Source: Hyphomicrobiales bacterium
Lineage (GTDB): Bacteria; Pseudomonadota; Alphaproteobacteria; Rhizobiales; Ancalomicrobiaceae
NCBI GenBank assembly: GCA_021286855.1
Contig: JAJTBO010000029.1
Span: forward strand, 1 to 36,414
DNA: 36,414 nt
Reading direction: 5' to 3'
Every line of letters begins with the position of its first letter. Within the stretch, counting starts at the first letter, position 1. The position numbers were made by a program, and so were the translations under genes. Positions 1-7,445 of the stretch are shown here, in pieces. The notes under the pieces were generated by a model, which saw only the letters and a list, made by a program, of their open reading frames with translations, was not told the DNA's origin and searched no databases.

Positions 1-1
1 G

Positions 2-277
2 AACGGCATGTCCGGCATGGGCGGCATGAACGGCATGTCCGGCATGGGCGGCATGTCCGGCATGGGCGGCATGAACGGCATGGGCGGCATGTCCGGCATG
101 GGCGGCATGAACGGCATGTCCGGCATGGGCGGCATGTCCGGCATGAACGGGATGTCCGGCATGGGCGGCATGTCCGGTATGGGCGGCATGAACGGCATGT
201 CCGGCATGGGCGGCATGAACGGGATGTCCGGCATGGGCGGAATGTCCGGTATGGGCGGCATGTCCGGCATGGCCGGC
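2..277 (+). repeat. 9-bp tandem repeat array (ATG-NNC-GGC type)
   Basis: A tandem array of a 9-bp unit in which ATG and GGC are nearly fixed and the middle codon alternates among TCC, GGC and AAC. Higher-order units of 18 and 27 bp are visible from the order of the middle codons. The few changes (GGG, GGA or GGT for GGC) are synonymous, which suggests that the repeat is translated. The array runs off the left edge, so the copy number is unknown. Confidence 0.9.
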
Positions 278-295
278 CAGAAGCCCGCGATGTGA
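2..295 (+). CDS. Met-Gly-rich triplet-repeat protein, 3' end only
   Basis: The reading frame is already open at the left edge, so only the C-terminal part is present. From the first Met at position 8 there are 30 consecutive M-X-G triplets (X is Ser, Gly, Asn or once Ala), then the tail QKPAM and a TGA stop. Gly and Met each recur every third residue, with no hydrophobic core and no cysteine. I do not recognise a family. Regular Gly spacing would suit a polyglycine-II-like or collagen-like extended fold with a Met face, and Met-rich proteins can bind Cu(I) or consume oxidants; both ideas are inference. It lies just upstream of a respiratory molybdoenzyme locus on the same strand, separated by a strong hairpin. 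The start and any signal peptide lie outside the window. The frame is convincing because the repeat stays in phase to a stop, although low-complexity DNA can give spurious open frames. Confidence 0.6.
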   Translation, partial: NGMSGMGGMNGMSGMGGMSGMGGMNGMGGMSGMGGMNGMSGMGGMSGMNGMSGMGGMSGMGGMNGMSGMGGMNGMSGMGGMSGMGGMSGMAGQKPAM

Positions 296-303
296 TGCGA
301 TGC

Positions 304-336
304 GGGGATGCGGATGCGGCTCGCATCCGCATCCCC
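304..336 (+). terminator. Strong stem-loop after the repeat protein
   Basis: A perfect 15-bp inverted repeat (arm GGGGATGCGGATGCG) with a 3-nt GCT loop begins 8 bases after the TGA stop of the repeat protein and ends 38 bases before the cytochrome start. Only CTTC follows the stem, so a classic U-tract is missing. It could be a partial terminator or an mRNA-stabilising hairpin that lets the upstream gene be expressed above the downstream reductase genes. Confidence 0.7.
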
Positions 337-374
337 CTTCGACGGACCCTCTTCCTCGGTCAGCGGAAACGGCC

Positions 375-1352
375 ATGCGTCTGAGACAGCGGATCGCGCT
401 CCCCATTGCGGCGGGAGCGGCTACGATCCTGATTGCCGCGCTCTTCGGCCCCGGCGTCGCCGGCGCCGGCGATCTTCCCGACGGGGCGTTCGTCGTCGCC
501 GCCAAGAGCAAGAAGTCCGACGCGAAGGCGACGGAAAACCTCCCGGCGGCCAAGCCCGCTCCGCTCGACCCGGCCGTCGCCGCGCTCGCCGACGCCACCG
601 CCAGGGTCAAGGCCGGCAACTACAACGCCGGCAAGTGGCACCCCATTCATTTCAAGCCGGCGATCGACAAGGCGACCGACGCCGACTGTCTCGCCTGCCA
701 TTCCGAGATCTCGAAGGCGAAGCCGCGCGAGGCCTCCGAGGCCGGCGTCCCCGCCGACAAGACCATCGCCTGGTATCAGACGCTCGACACCTATACGGGC
801 GCGCAGAGCGATTTCCACGCCCGTCATCTGACCAGCGACTACGCCAAGTCGGTGATGAACCTGTCCTGCACCTTCTGCCACCAGGGCAACGACCCGCGCG
901 ACGAGAGCCCGCATCTGGTTCTCGCCGCGAAGGAGAAGGCCGGCGACACGTCGCCCTTGCCCTACACGCTGCGCAAGATGGTCAATCCGTCCGAGACCTG
1001 CCTGAAGTGCCACGGCCAGTTCCCCTGGCAGAACATGGAGGGGCTCACCGGCCCCTGGCACGAGATCCGTGAAGACATGGAGCCCGAAGGCGTCGCCAAC
1101 GGTTGCATGGCGTGCCACGAGACGATCCGCACCTCGCGCCATCAGGTGACCTACCTGAAGCCCGCCGGCATCGAGGACGCCGCCAAGGAGAGCTCCGACG
1201 TCTGCTACGGCTGCCACGGCGGTCGTTCCTGGTACCGGATCTCCTACCCCTATCCGCGCACCCCCTGGCCGGACATGCCGACCGACACGCCCGAATGGGC
1301 GAAGTCCCGTCCGACCGCGCCGGAAGCGCGCTTCCGTCTCCAAGACAAGTAA
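375..1352 (+). CDS. Periplasmic pentaheme cytochrome c
   Basis: The 325-residue protein has an N-terminal hydrophobic segment (about residues 8-31, signal peptide or anchor) and five CxxCH haem c sites at residues 105-109, 165-169, 209-213, 244-248 and 277-281. Several additional His residues could be distal ligands. It probably carries electrons in the periplasm to the molybdoenzyme encoded 13 bases downstream, standing in for a DmsC-type quinol-oxidising anchor; this role is inferred from context. The start at 375 was chosen because it places the signal segment at the N-terminus; an in-frame ATG at 300 would begin inside the hairpin and add a Cys/Pro-rich leader. It is not clearly NapC/NrfH-like, and I cannot name the family. 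A plentiful-haem carrier is certain, the partner is likely. Confidence 0.88.
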   Translation: MRLRQRIALPIAAGAATILIAALFGPGVAGAGDLPDGAFVVAAKSKKSDAKATENLPAAKPAPLDPAVAALADATARVKAGNYNAGKWHPIHFKPAIDKATDADCLACHSEISKAKPREASEAGVPADKTIAWYQTLDTYTGAQSDFHARHLTSDYAKSVMNLSCTFCHQGNDPRDESPHLVLAAKEKAGDTSPLPYTLRKMVNPSETCLKCHGQFPWQNMEGLTGPWHEIREDMEPEGVANGCMACHETIRTSRHQVTYLKPAGIEDAAKESSDVCYGCHGGRSWYRISYPYPRTPWPDMPTDTPEWAKSRPTAPEARFRLQDK

Positions 1353-1365
1353 AGGAGAGGTCACG

Positions 1366-3942
1366 ATGACCGAGACCATCGACCCGATGGCGGTCGGCGA
1401 GGCCGAACCGCAGACGTCCGCCGCCGCCGCACGCGCCTCGGGTCCCACCCGCCGCGGGATCCTCGAAATGGCCGCCGTGTCGGCGGCGGCGGCGCTCGCT
1501 CCGATCGCGGGGGCCAAACAGGCCGCCGCCTTCGCCTATGAGCCCTATCCGAAGGACGACGAACTCGAGACCGTGGTGACGAGCTGCGCCCACAACTGCG
1601 GCTCGCGTCACATGCTCGTCGCCCACAAGAAGGGCGACGTGATCGTGCGCCTGTCGTCCGACGACGGCCGCTACCAGAAGGACGGCGTCTTCGGCAAGGA
1701 CACCGAGGCGGAGCCGCAGCTGCGCGCCTGTCTGCGCGGTCGCTCCTACCGGTCGCGGCTCTATTCGGCCGAGCGTCTGCTCTATCCGATGATCCGGGTC
1801 GGCAAGCGCGGCGAGGGCAAGTTCCGCCGCGCCTCCTGGGACGAGGCGCTGACCCTCGTCGCCCAGAAGATGGTGTATCTGAAGAACACCTACGGCCCGA
1901 CCGCGATCCTCGATCAGTCCTATGCCGGCGCCTCCTACGGCGTGCTGCACAAGTCGGATCAGATCGAAGGTCTGCTCGGCCGCTTCCTCGGCATGTTCGG
2001 CTGCCGCACCTCGTCGTGGTCGGTGCCGTCCTATCAGGGCACGACCTTCTCCTCGCGCATGACCTTCGGCACGATCGAAGACGGCAACGAGGACGACGCC
2101 TACGCCCACGCCAAGCTGATCATCCTGTGGGGCTGGAACCCGGCCTACACGTTCCACGGCGGCAACACGTTCTACTACATGCGGCTCGCCAAGCAGCGCG
2201 GCTGCAAGTTCGTGGTCGTCGATCCGCAGTACACCGACTCGGCCGCGACCTATGACGCCTGGTGGATCCCGATCCGCCCGAACACCGACGCCGCGATGCT
2301 CGCCGGCATGGCGCACGTGATCTTCACTGAGAAGTTGCACGACCAGGCCTTCATCGACAAGTTCACGCAGGGCATGGACGCCGGCACGATGCCGGAGTGG
2401 GCCAAGGGCCGCGAAAACTTCAAGGACTACATCCTCGGCAAATACGACGGCACGCCGAAGACCCCGGAATGGGCGGCGGAGATCTGCGGCGTTCCGGCCG
2501 CCGACATCGTCAAGCTCGCCCGGATGTACGCCGAGACCAAGCCGGCGGCGCTGAAGGCGTCCTGGGCGCCCGGCCGCAACGCCTATGGCGAACAGTACAA
2601 CCGCATGGCCGCCGCCGTGCAGGCGATGACCGGCAACATCGGCAAGCTCGGCGGCTGCGCCGAGGGCGTCGGCAAGTCGTGGCACGCCGAAGGCGTCGCC
2701 TACCCCTACGACCAGTTCTCGAACGTCTGGTTCGCCTCGATCAAGTCGGATCGCTGGGCGCACTGCGTGCTCAACTATCCGAACGTCAAGCGCGAGGAGA
2801 TCGGCGTGTGGCCGCGTTCCGACGCGACCGACGGCCAGATCCCCAACATCAAGGCGATCTTCTGGCAGGGCTCGGACTGGTTCAACCAGCTGACCAACAT
2901 CAACAAGGAGATCCAGGCGATCGAGAAGTTGGAGTTGGTCGTCTGCATGGACTCGACGATCACCCCGTCGGGCCTGTGGGCCGACGTGCTCCTGCCGATC
3001 GCCACTCACTTCGAGCGGCACGACGTGGCGTTGCCCTGGTACAAGGGCCATTACTACATCCACCGCCCTCAGGTGATCGAACCGCTCGGCGAATCGAAGA
3101 CCGACTTCCAGGTGTTCACCGAACTCGCCTGGCGGCTCGGCTTCGGCCCGGCCTACAATCCGAAGGCGTCGCGGGGCTATTTCCTCGACAACGCCGCCGT
3201 CGACGACGCCTATCTGCGTGAATGGTGGGAAGGCCGGGTGATGCCGCATCAGGGCGTCACCATGCCCTGGGAGGAGTTCAAGAAGCGCGGCGTCTACAAG
3301 TTCGTCTTCGACAAGCCGCACGTCGCCTTCGAGAAGCAGATCGAGGAGGGCGTTCCCTTCCCGACGCCGTCGGGCAAGATCGAGATCTTCTCCACGACGC
3401 TCGCCCAGATCACCGATTGGAAGCGGACCGCCTATGGCGAGGAGATCCCCGCGATCCCGAAGTGGATCGAGCCGTGGGAGAGCCTCAACAGCCCGAAGAC
3501 CAAGAAGCATCCCTTCCATCTGATCAGCCCGCATCCGCGTTGGCGGACGCATTCGATCTTCCACAACATCCCCTGGCTCCGCGAGACCTACGAGCAGGAG
3601 GTGACGATCAATGCGAGCGACGCCAAGCGGCTCGGCATCAAGATGGGCGACACGGTCGAGGTGTTCAACGATCGCGGCAAGTGCGTCGTCCCGGTCTATG
3701 TGACGGAACGCTGCATGCCCGGCGTGGCGGTGCTGCACGAGGGCGCCTGGATGGATCTGGACGAGAACGGCGTCGACCGCGCCGGCAATCCGGACTTCCT
3801 GACGCTCGACAATCCGAGCCCGGCGGGCGCCTTCGCCTACAACACGGTCCTCTGCGACATCCGCAAGACGGATCTCATCCACAAACCCGGTTGGGACAGG
3901 CTCGCCACCGCGCGCAGCGCCGTCTTCCGCCGCGACCAGTGA
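1366..3942 (+). CDS. Tat-exported DMSO-reductase-family molybdopterin oxidoreductase, catalytic subunit
   Basis: An 858-residue bis-MGD enzyme. A twin-arginine leader (RRGILEMAAVSAAA, Arg 29-30) directs export. The N-terminal cluster motif reads C74-x3-C78-x3-H82 with C122 in RACLRGRS, closely matching the DmsA pattern except that the third Cys is His. Ser222 in WSVPSYQG sits where DmsA has its serine molybdenum ligand. The middle holds molybdopterin-binding folds (for example LIILWGWNPAYTFHGGN) and the C-terminus a MoCo-binding barrel. It resembles DmsA more than nitrate or formate enzymes, but the substrate (S-oxide, N-oxide, oxyanion) cannot be read from sequence. It is preceded by a good RBS (AAAGGAGAGG) 13 bases after the cytochrome gene and followed by the ferredoxin subunit, so all three are probably one transcript. 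Family assignment is sure, substrate is not. Confidence 0.93.
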   Translation: MTETIDPMAVGEAEPQTSAAAARASGPTRRGILEMAAVSAAAALAPIAGAKQAAAFAYEPYPKDDELETVVTSCAHNCGSRHMLVAHKKGDVIVRLSSDDGRYQKDGVFGKDTEAEPQLRACLRGRSYRSRLYSAERLLYPMIRVGKRGEGKFRRASWDEALTLVAQKMVYLKNTYGPTAILDQSYAGASYGVLHKSDQIEGLLGRFLGMFGCRTSSWSVPSYQGTTFSSRMTFGTIEDGNEDDAYAHAKLIILWGWNPAYTFHGGNTFYYMRLAKQRGCKFVVVDPQYTDSAATYDAWWIPIRPNTDAAMLAGMAHVIFTEKLHDQAFIDKFTQGMDAGTMPEWAKGRENFKDYILGKYDGTPKTPEWAAEICGVPAADIVKLARMYAETKPAALKASWAPGRNAYGEQYNRMAAAVQAMTGNIGKLGGCAEGVGKSWHAEGVAYPYDQFSNVWFASIKSDRWAHCVLNYPNVKREEIGVWPRSDATDGQIPNIKAIFWQGSDWFNQLTNINKEIQAIEKLELVVCMDSTITPSGLWADVLLPIATHFERHDVALPWYKGHYYIHRPQVIEPLGESKTDFQVFTELAWRLGFGPAYNPKASRGYFLDNAAVDDAYLREWWEGRVMPHQGVTMPWEEFKKRGVYKFVFDKPHVAFEKQIEEGVPFPTPSGKIEIFSTTLAQITDWKRTAYGEEIPAIPKWIEPWESLNSPKTKKHPFHLISPHPRWRTHSIFHNIPWLRETYEQEVTINASDAKRLGIKMGDTVEVFNDRGKCVVPVYVTERCMPGVAVLHEGAWMDLDENGVDRAGNPDFLTLDNPSPAGAFAYNTVLCDIRKTDLIHKPGWDRLATARSAVFRRDQ

Positions 3943-3954
3943 CGGAGGCAGCCC

Positions 3955-4620
3955 ATGACCGAGACCAAGGACAAAGCCGCCATCAAGGAGGCGGTCGCCA
4001 AGAAGAAGCGCGAGCACTACACGCCGGTGGCGCCGGACAAGCAGCTCGGCTTCATCCACAACAACGTCGACTGCATCGGCTGTCGCGCCTGTGAAATCGC
4101 CTGCAAGGACAAGAACGGCCTACCCCCCGGGCCGCGCTTCCGTCGGGTGGCCTATGTCGAGGGCGGAACCTTCCCCGAGGTCTACGCCTACAAGGTCAAC
4201 ATGTCGTGCAATCACTGCGCGGAGCCGGCCTGTCTGCCCACCTGCCCGACGGGAGCGATCTTCAAGCGGAAGTCCGACGGCATCGTCGACATCGATTCGA
4301 CGCTGTGCATCGGCTGCCGCAAGTGTGAGGCGGCCTGCCCCTTCGGCGCGCCGCAGTTCATCCCGGAGCGCAACGTCGTCGCCAAGTGCAACATGTGCGT
4401 CGACGAGATCGATGCGGGTCGCAAGCCCTATTGCGTCATGGCCTGCATGATGCGCGTGCTCGACGTCGGGCCGATCGATCTGCTCGCCGCCGGGACCTAT
4501 GAGACCAAGGCGAAGGGGCCGGCCGATCAGGTGGTGCGTCAGGTCAAGACGATGTCGGATCCCGAGCTCACCAAGCCGTCGATCGTCTTCGTGCCGCATT
4601 CGAAGGGACGTGTGGAATGA
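3955..4620 (+). CDS. Four-cluster ferredoxin subunit, DmsB-like
   Basis: A 221-residue electron-transfer subunit with 16 Cys in four groups: C40/43/46/50, C85/88/93/97, C118/121/124/128 and C145/148/160/164. This is the DmsB/NrfC/PhsB layout of four [Fe-S] clusters, each Cys group sharing its last ligand with another. It has no signal peptide of its own; as in DmsAB, it would be co-exported with the Tat-bearing catalytic subunit. It would relay electrons between the pentaheme cytochrome and the catalytic subunit's FS0 site. The start follows the RBS GACGGAGG and lies 12 bases after the molybdoenzyme stop. Its 3' end overlaps the chaperone gene by 4 bases (ATGA), showing translational coupling. 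Confidence 0.93.
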   Translation: MTETKDKAAIKEAVAKKKREHYTPVAPDKQLGFIHNNVDCIGCRACEIACKDKNGLPPGPRFRRVAYVEGGTFPEVYAYKVNMSCNHCAEPACLPTCPTGAIFKRKSDGIVDIDSTLCIGCRKCEAACPFGAPQFIPERNVVAKCNMCVDEIDAGRKPYCVMACMMRVLDVGPIDLLAAGTYETKAKGPADQVVRQVKTMSDPELTKPSIVFVPHSKGRVE

Positions 4621-5393
4621 CGGTGGCGGTCGATCTTCACCCGAACCTCGACGCGGAGACGCGTCGAGGGATCGCGGAGGATCTGAGGATCCTCGCGCTG
4701 CTGCACGACACGCCGCCGACGGCGGAGTTGATCGCGACGCTGCGCGAGGACGATCTGCAACATTTCTTCGCCCTGCCGCTCGTCTCGGAGAGAGGGCGGG
4801 AAGCGCTCGACTTCGTCCGAGCGGCCTTGGCGGAGACGTCGATGCGTTGCGATCCGGTCGGGCTCGACGAGATCGCCGCCGATCACGCCGCCATCTATCT
4901 CAACAACACCCATCGGGTCAGTCCGTCGGAGAGCCCGTGGATCGATCCGGAAGGGCTGATGGCGCAAGAGCCGATGTTCCAGGTGCGCGACTGGTATCGC
5001 CACTGGGGCCTGGCGACGCCGGACTGGCGCAAGCGGACCGACGACCACCTGGTGGTGCAACTCGGTTTCCTCGCCCATCTCCTCGATACGGTGGATGCGG
5101 ACGCGGCCCTGGTCGATGCGGCGCGCTTCCTGGATCGGCATCTGTTGCGGTGGTATCCGACCTTCGCGGAACGGGTGGTCGATCGGTGCTGGACCGCCTA
5201 TTGGGCGGCGGTCGCTCATCTGACGGCGGTTCATCTCGAGACGTTGCGAGATCGTCTGGCGCGCATCGAAGGCTGCGAGCGGATTGAAATCGAGCCGATC
5301 GAGGAGGAAAAGAGGCGTCGGCGAGAGGTTGCGATCGAAGAAACCTGCGCTTCCGCGCGCGCCTACGCGCCGGGGCAGGAGGCGACCTGGTGA
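4617..5393 (+). CDS. TorD/DmsD-like molybdoenzyme chaperone
   Basis: A 258-residue, mainly helical cytoplasmic protein. ADHAAIYLNNTHRVSPSESPW (about residues 108-128) corresponds to the TorD-family segment that ends in a P-x-E-S-type motif, and DRHLLRWYPTFAERV resembles the family's conserved D-x-H-x3-W-x-P-x-F box. TorD-family proteins bind the Tat leader of their partner and hold it for molybdenum cofactor insertion. The gene overlaps the ferredoxin subunit by ATGA, so the partner is almost certainly the catalytic subunit two genes upstream. The charged tail (about 230-258) is longer than in typical TorD. The following 174 bases hold no gene that I can support. Confidence 0.82.
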   Translation: MTVAVDLHPNLDAETRRGIAEDLRILALLHDTPPTAELIATLREDDLQHFFALPLVSERGREALDFVRAALAETSMRCDPVGLDEIAADHAAIYLNNTHRVSPSESPWIDPEGLMAQEPMFQVRDWYRHWGLATPDWRKRTDDHLVVQLGFLAHLLDTVDADAALVDAARFLDRHLLRWYPTFAERVVDRCWTAYWAAVAHLTAVHLETLRDRLARIEGCERIEIEPIEEEKRRRREVAIEETCASARAYAPGQEATW

Positions 5394-5567
5394 GGGGATC
5401 ACCCTCGAGGAGGACGTCATAAGGTTCGAAGTGGTGGTCCGGTCCGCAAGACGGCGGGGCGCGCCCGGCGTGGTCGATCCGACGTCGACCGTGCGGGGGC
5501 GCGTTCGCGCGTCCGCGGCGTCTTCGCCGGCGACCGGCGGGGCGAACGGGCGCGGAGGATCGAAGCG

Positions 5568-7445
5568 ATGATCCGCGGCGCGATCGAGCGATTGCGGCGC
5601 AGCCTCGCGGCGCGACTGGCGGTGACGCTGGTCGCGCAACTCGTCGTCGTGTCGATCGTCTTTCTCGGCGGCTTCGTCGCGCTCTATCGCTCGAGCCTGC
5701 AATCGGAACGCACGCAGGCGGCCGAGAAGGTCGGGATCCTGCTGCAGGTCAGCCTCGAGAACGCGATGTTGAAGCGCGACATCGACGGTCTGCGCGAGAT
5801 CGTCGATCGGCTCGGCGCGCTCGACGACATCGTCTCGGTGATGATCCTCGATCCGCTGGGCGAGGTTCGCTTCGCCTCGCAAAAGGAACGGCTCGGGACG
5901 CGGTTCGACCTGCCGGCCGGCGGGCTCTGCCCCGAGTGCCGGACGCACGACGGCCGCGTCGCCGCCGGCGCGGCCTTCCTGCGCGACGGCGAGCGCGAAG
6001 TGCTGCGCTCCGTCAAACCGGTCGCCAACCGCGCGCCCTGCGGCCAGTGCCACGGGCCGGTCGAGGCGCATCCGATCAACGGCATTCTGGTCGTCGATCA
6101 CGCGGCCGAAGCGCTGCAACGCAATGCGGCGGCGAGCGCGGCGTTGCTCGCCGGCTCCGGCGGGGTGGTGCTCCTGTCGCTGGTCTTGGCGACGTGGTGG
6201 ATGCTCCGGCGCGGCGTCACCGGACCGGTGGCCCGGCTGGCGGCGGTCAGCCGAGCGCTCGAGCGCGGCGATCTCGGCGCGCGCGTCGGCGCGACGGCGC
6301 AAGACGAGATCGGCGAGCTCGGCCGCAGTCTCGATCGGATGGCCGATCGTCTGGCGACGACGGTCTCCGACGTGCAGGAGCGCGAGGACTTCCTCCAGGC
6401 CGTGCTCGACGCCGTGCCGGACGGCATTCGGGTGATCGACGAGGATTATCGCATCATTCGCGCCAATCGGGCCTATTGCGCCCAGGTGGGGTTGTCGCCC
6501 CGGGACGTGGTGGGGCGGCGTTGCCATGCGCTCAGCCACGGCCGCGCCGACCCCTGCGTGCCGACCCTGACGACCTGTCCGCTGGTCGAACTGACCGAAC
6601 CGGGGGCGAGCATCAAGTTCACCGACCGGCACCGCAGCGGCGACGACTCCGATATCGCGGTGGAGGTGGCGGCGGCGGCGCTGACGCTCGCCGACCGCGA
6701 CGGAGTGCGGCGGGTCGTGGTCGAGGCGGTGCGCGATCTCGAAGCGATGGCGCAGGTCTCGCACGAGCAGAAGCTCTCCGAGATCGATCACCTCGCCACC
6801 GGCGTCGCGCACGAGATCCGCAATCCGCTCGCCTCCATCGGGCTCGGCCTCAGAGCGGCGCTCGGCGACATCGACCGCGGCGACAAGGAGGAAGCGAAGA
6901 CGGCGCTGCGGTTGATCGAGCCGGCGATCGAACGCTGTCTCGCCATCACCTCCTCGCTCCTGAAGCTGTCGGCGCCGTCCGGATCGCGGCTGGAGTTGGT
7001 GGTCGTCGAAGATGTGATCCGCGACGTGGCCTCGCTGCTGGCGTTCGAGGCGGAGAGTTCGGGCGTCGTCGCCGATCTCGATCTTGAGCCTGGGCTCCGG
7101 GTGATCGGGTCCGACAGCGAGCTGCGGATGGTCATCATCAATCTGGCGCAAAACGCCTTGCATGCGATGCCCAGCGGGGGTGTATTGCGGATCGTCGCCT
7201 GTCGCGAGGGCGCGGAGGTGGTGGTCGAGGTCGGCGACACCGGCGTCGGCATCCTTCCGGAAGATCTCGATCGGATCTTCCTGCCGTTCTGGAGCCGACG
7301 CGCCGACGGGGTCCGAGGCACCGGGCTCGGTCTGGCGATCTGTCGCAGCATCGTTCGTCGCGTCGGAGGCGCGCTCACCGTCGTGAGCGAAATCGGACGC
7401 GGGTCCAGGTTCACCTTGAGGTTGCCGGATGCAGATCACACATAG
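5568..7445 (+). CDS. Membrane histidine kinase with a periplasmic CxxCH haem motif
   Basis: A 625-residue sensor kinase. Order: TM1 (about 18-40), periplasmic domain (41-190), TM2 (about 192-214), HAMP (about 212-266), PAS (about 272-390), HisKA with H415 in GVAHEIRNPL, and HATPase_c with N, G1 (DTGVGI) and G2 (GTGLGLAI) boxes. The periplasmic domain contains CPECRTH (121-127) and CGQCH (158-162). The latter is a canonical c-type haem site, so the sensor may carry covalent haem and read redox state or a diatomic ligand. The PAS domain also has several Cys (304, 319, 330, 337). It overlaps the response regulator by 17 bases. It follows the reductase genes and probably regulates them; the signal is inferred. 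Confidence 0.92.
   Translation: MIRGAIERLRRSLAARLAVTLVAQLVVVSIVFLGGFVALYRSSLQSERTQAAEKVGILLQVSLENAMLKRDIDGLREIVDRLGALDDIVSVMILDPLGEVRFASQKERLGTRFDLPAGGLCPECRTHDGRVAAGAAFLRDGEREVLRSVKPVANRAPCGQCHGPVEAHPINGILVVDHAAEALQRNAAASAALLAGSGGVVLLSLVLATWWMLRRGVTGPVARLAAVSRALERGDLGARVGATAQDEIGELGRSLDRMADRLATTVSDVQEREDFLQAVLDAVPDGIRVIDEDYRIIRANRAYCAQVGLSPRDVVGRRCHALSHGRADPCVPTLTTCPLVELTEPGASIKFTDRHRSGDDSDIAVEVAAAALTLADRDGVRRVVVEAVRDLEAMAQVSHEQKLSEIDHLATGVAHEIRNPLASIGLGLRAALGDIDRGDKEEAKTALRLIEPAIERCLAITSSLLKLSAPSGSRLELVVVEDVIRDVASLLAFEAESSGVVADLDLEPGLRVIGSDSELRMVIINLAQNALHAMPSGGVLRIVACREGAEVVVEVGDTGVGILPEDLDRIFLPFWSRRADGVRGTGLGLAICRSIVRRVGGALTVVSEIGRGSRFTLRLPDADHT

Noticed and set aside
2-277. Possible CRISPR array or minisatellite without coding role
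   Set aside because: The units are 9 bp without spacers, and the variation is synonymous or swaps among Ser, Gly and Asn, which supports translation.
300-374. Upstream ATG extension of the pentaheme cytochrome
   Set aside because: It begins inside the hairpin, has no RBS and would place 25 polar residues before the signal segment.
1045-4059. Long minus-strand open frame of about 1000 codons opposite the molybdoenzyme
   Set aside because: It is antisense to a clearly conserved enzyme, Arg/Asp/His-rich without domains, and typical of shadow frames in high-GC DNA.
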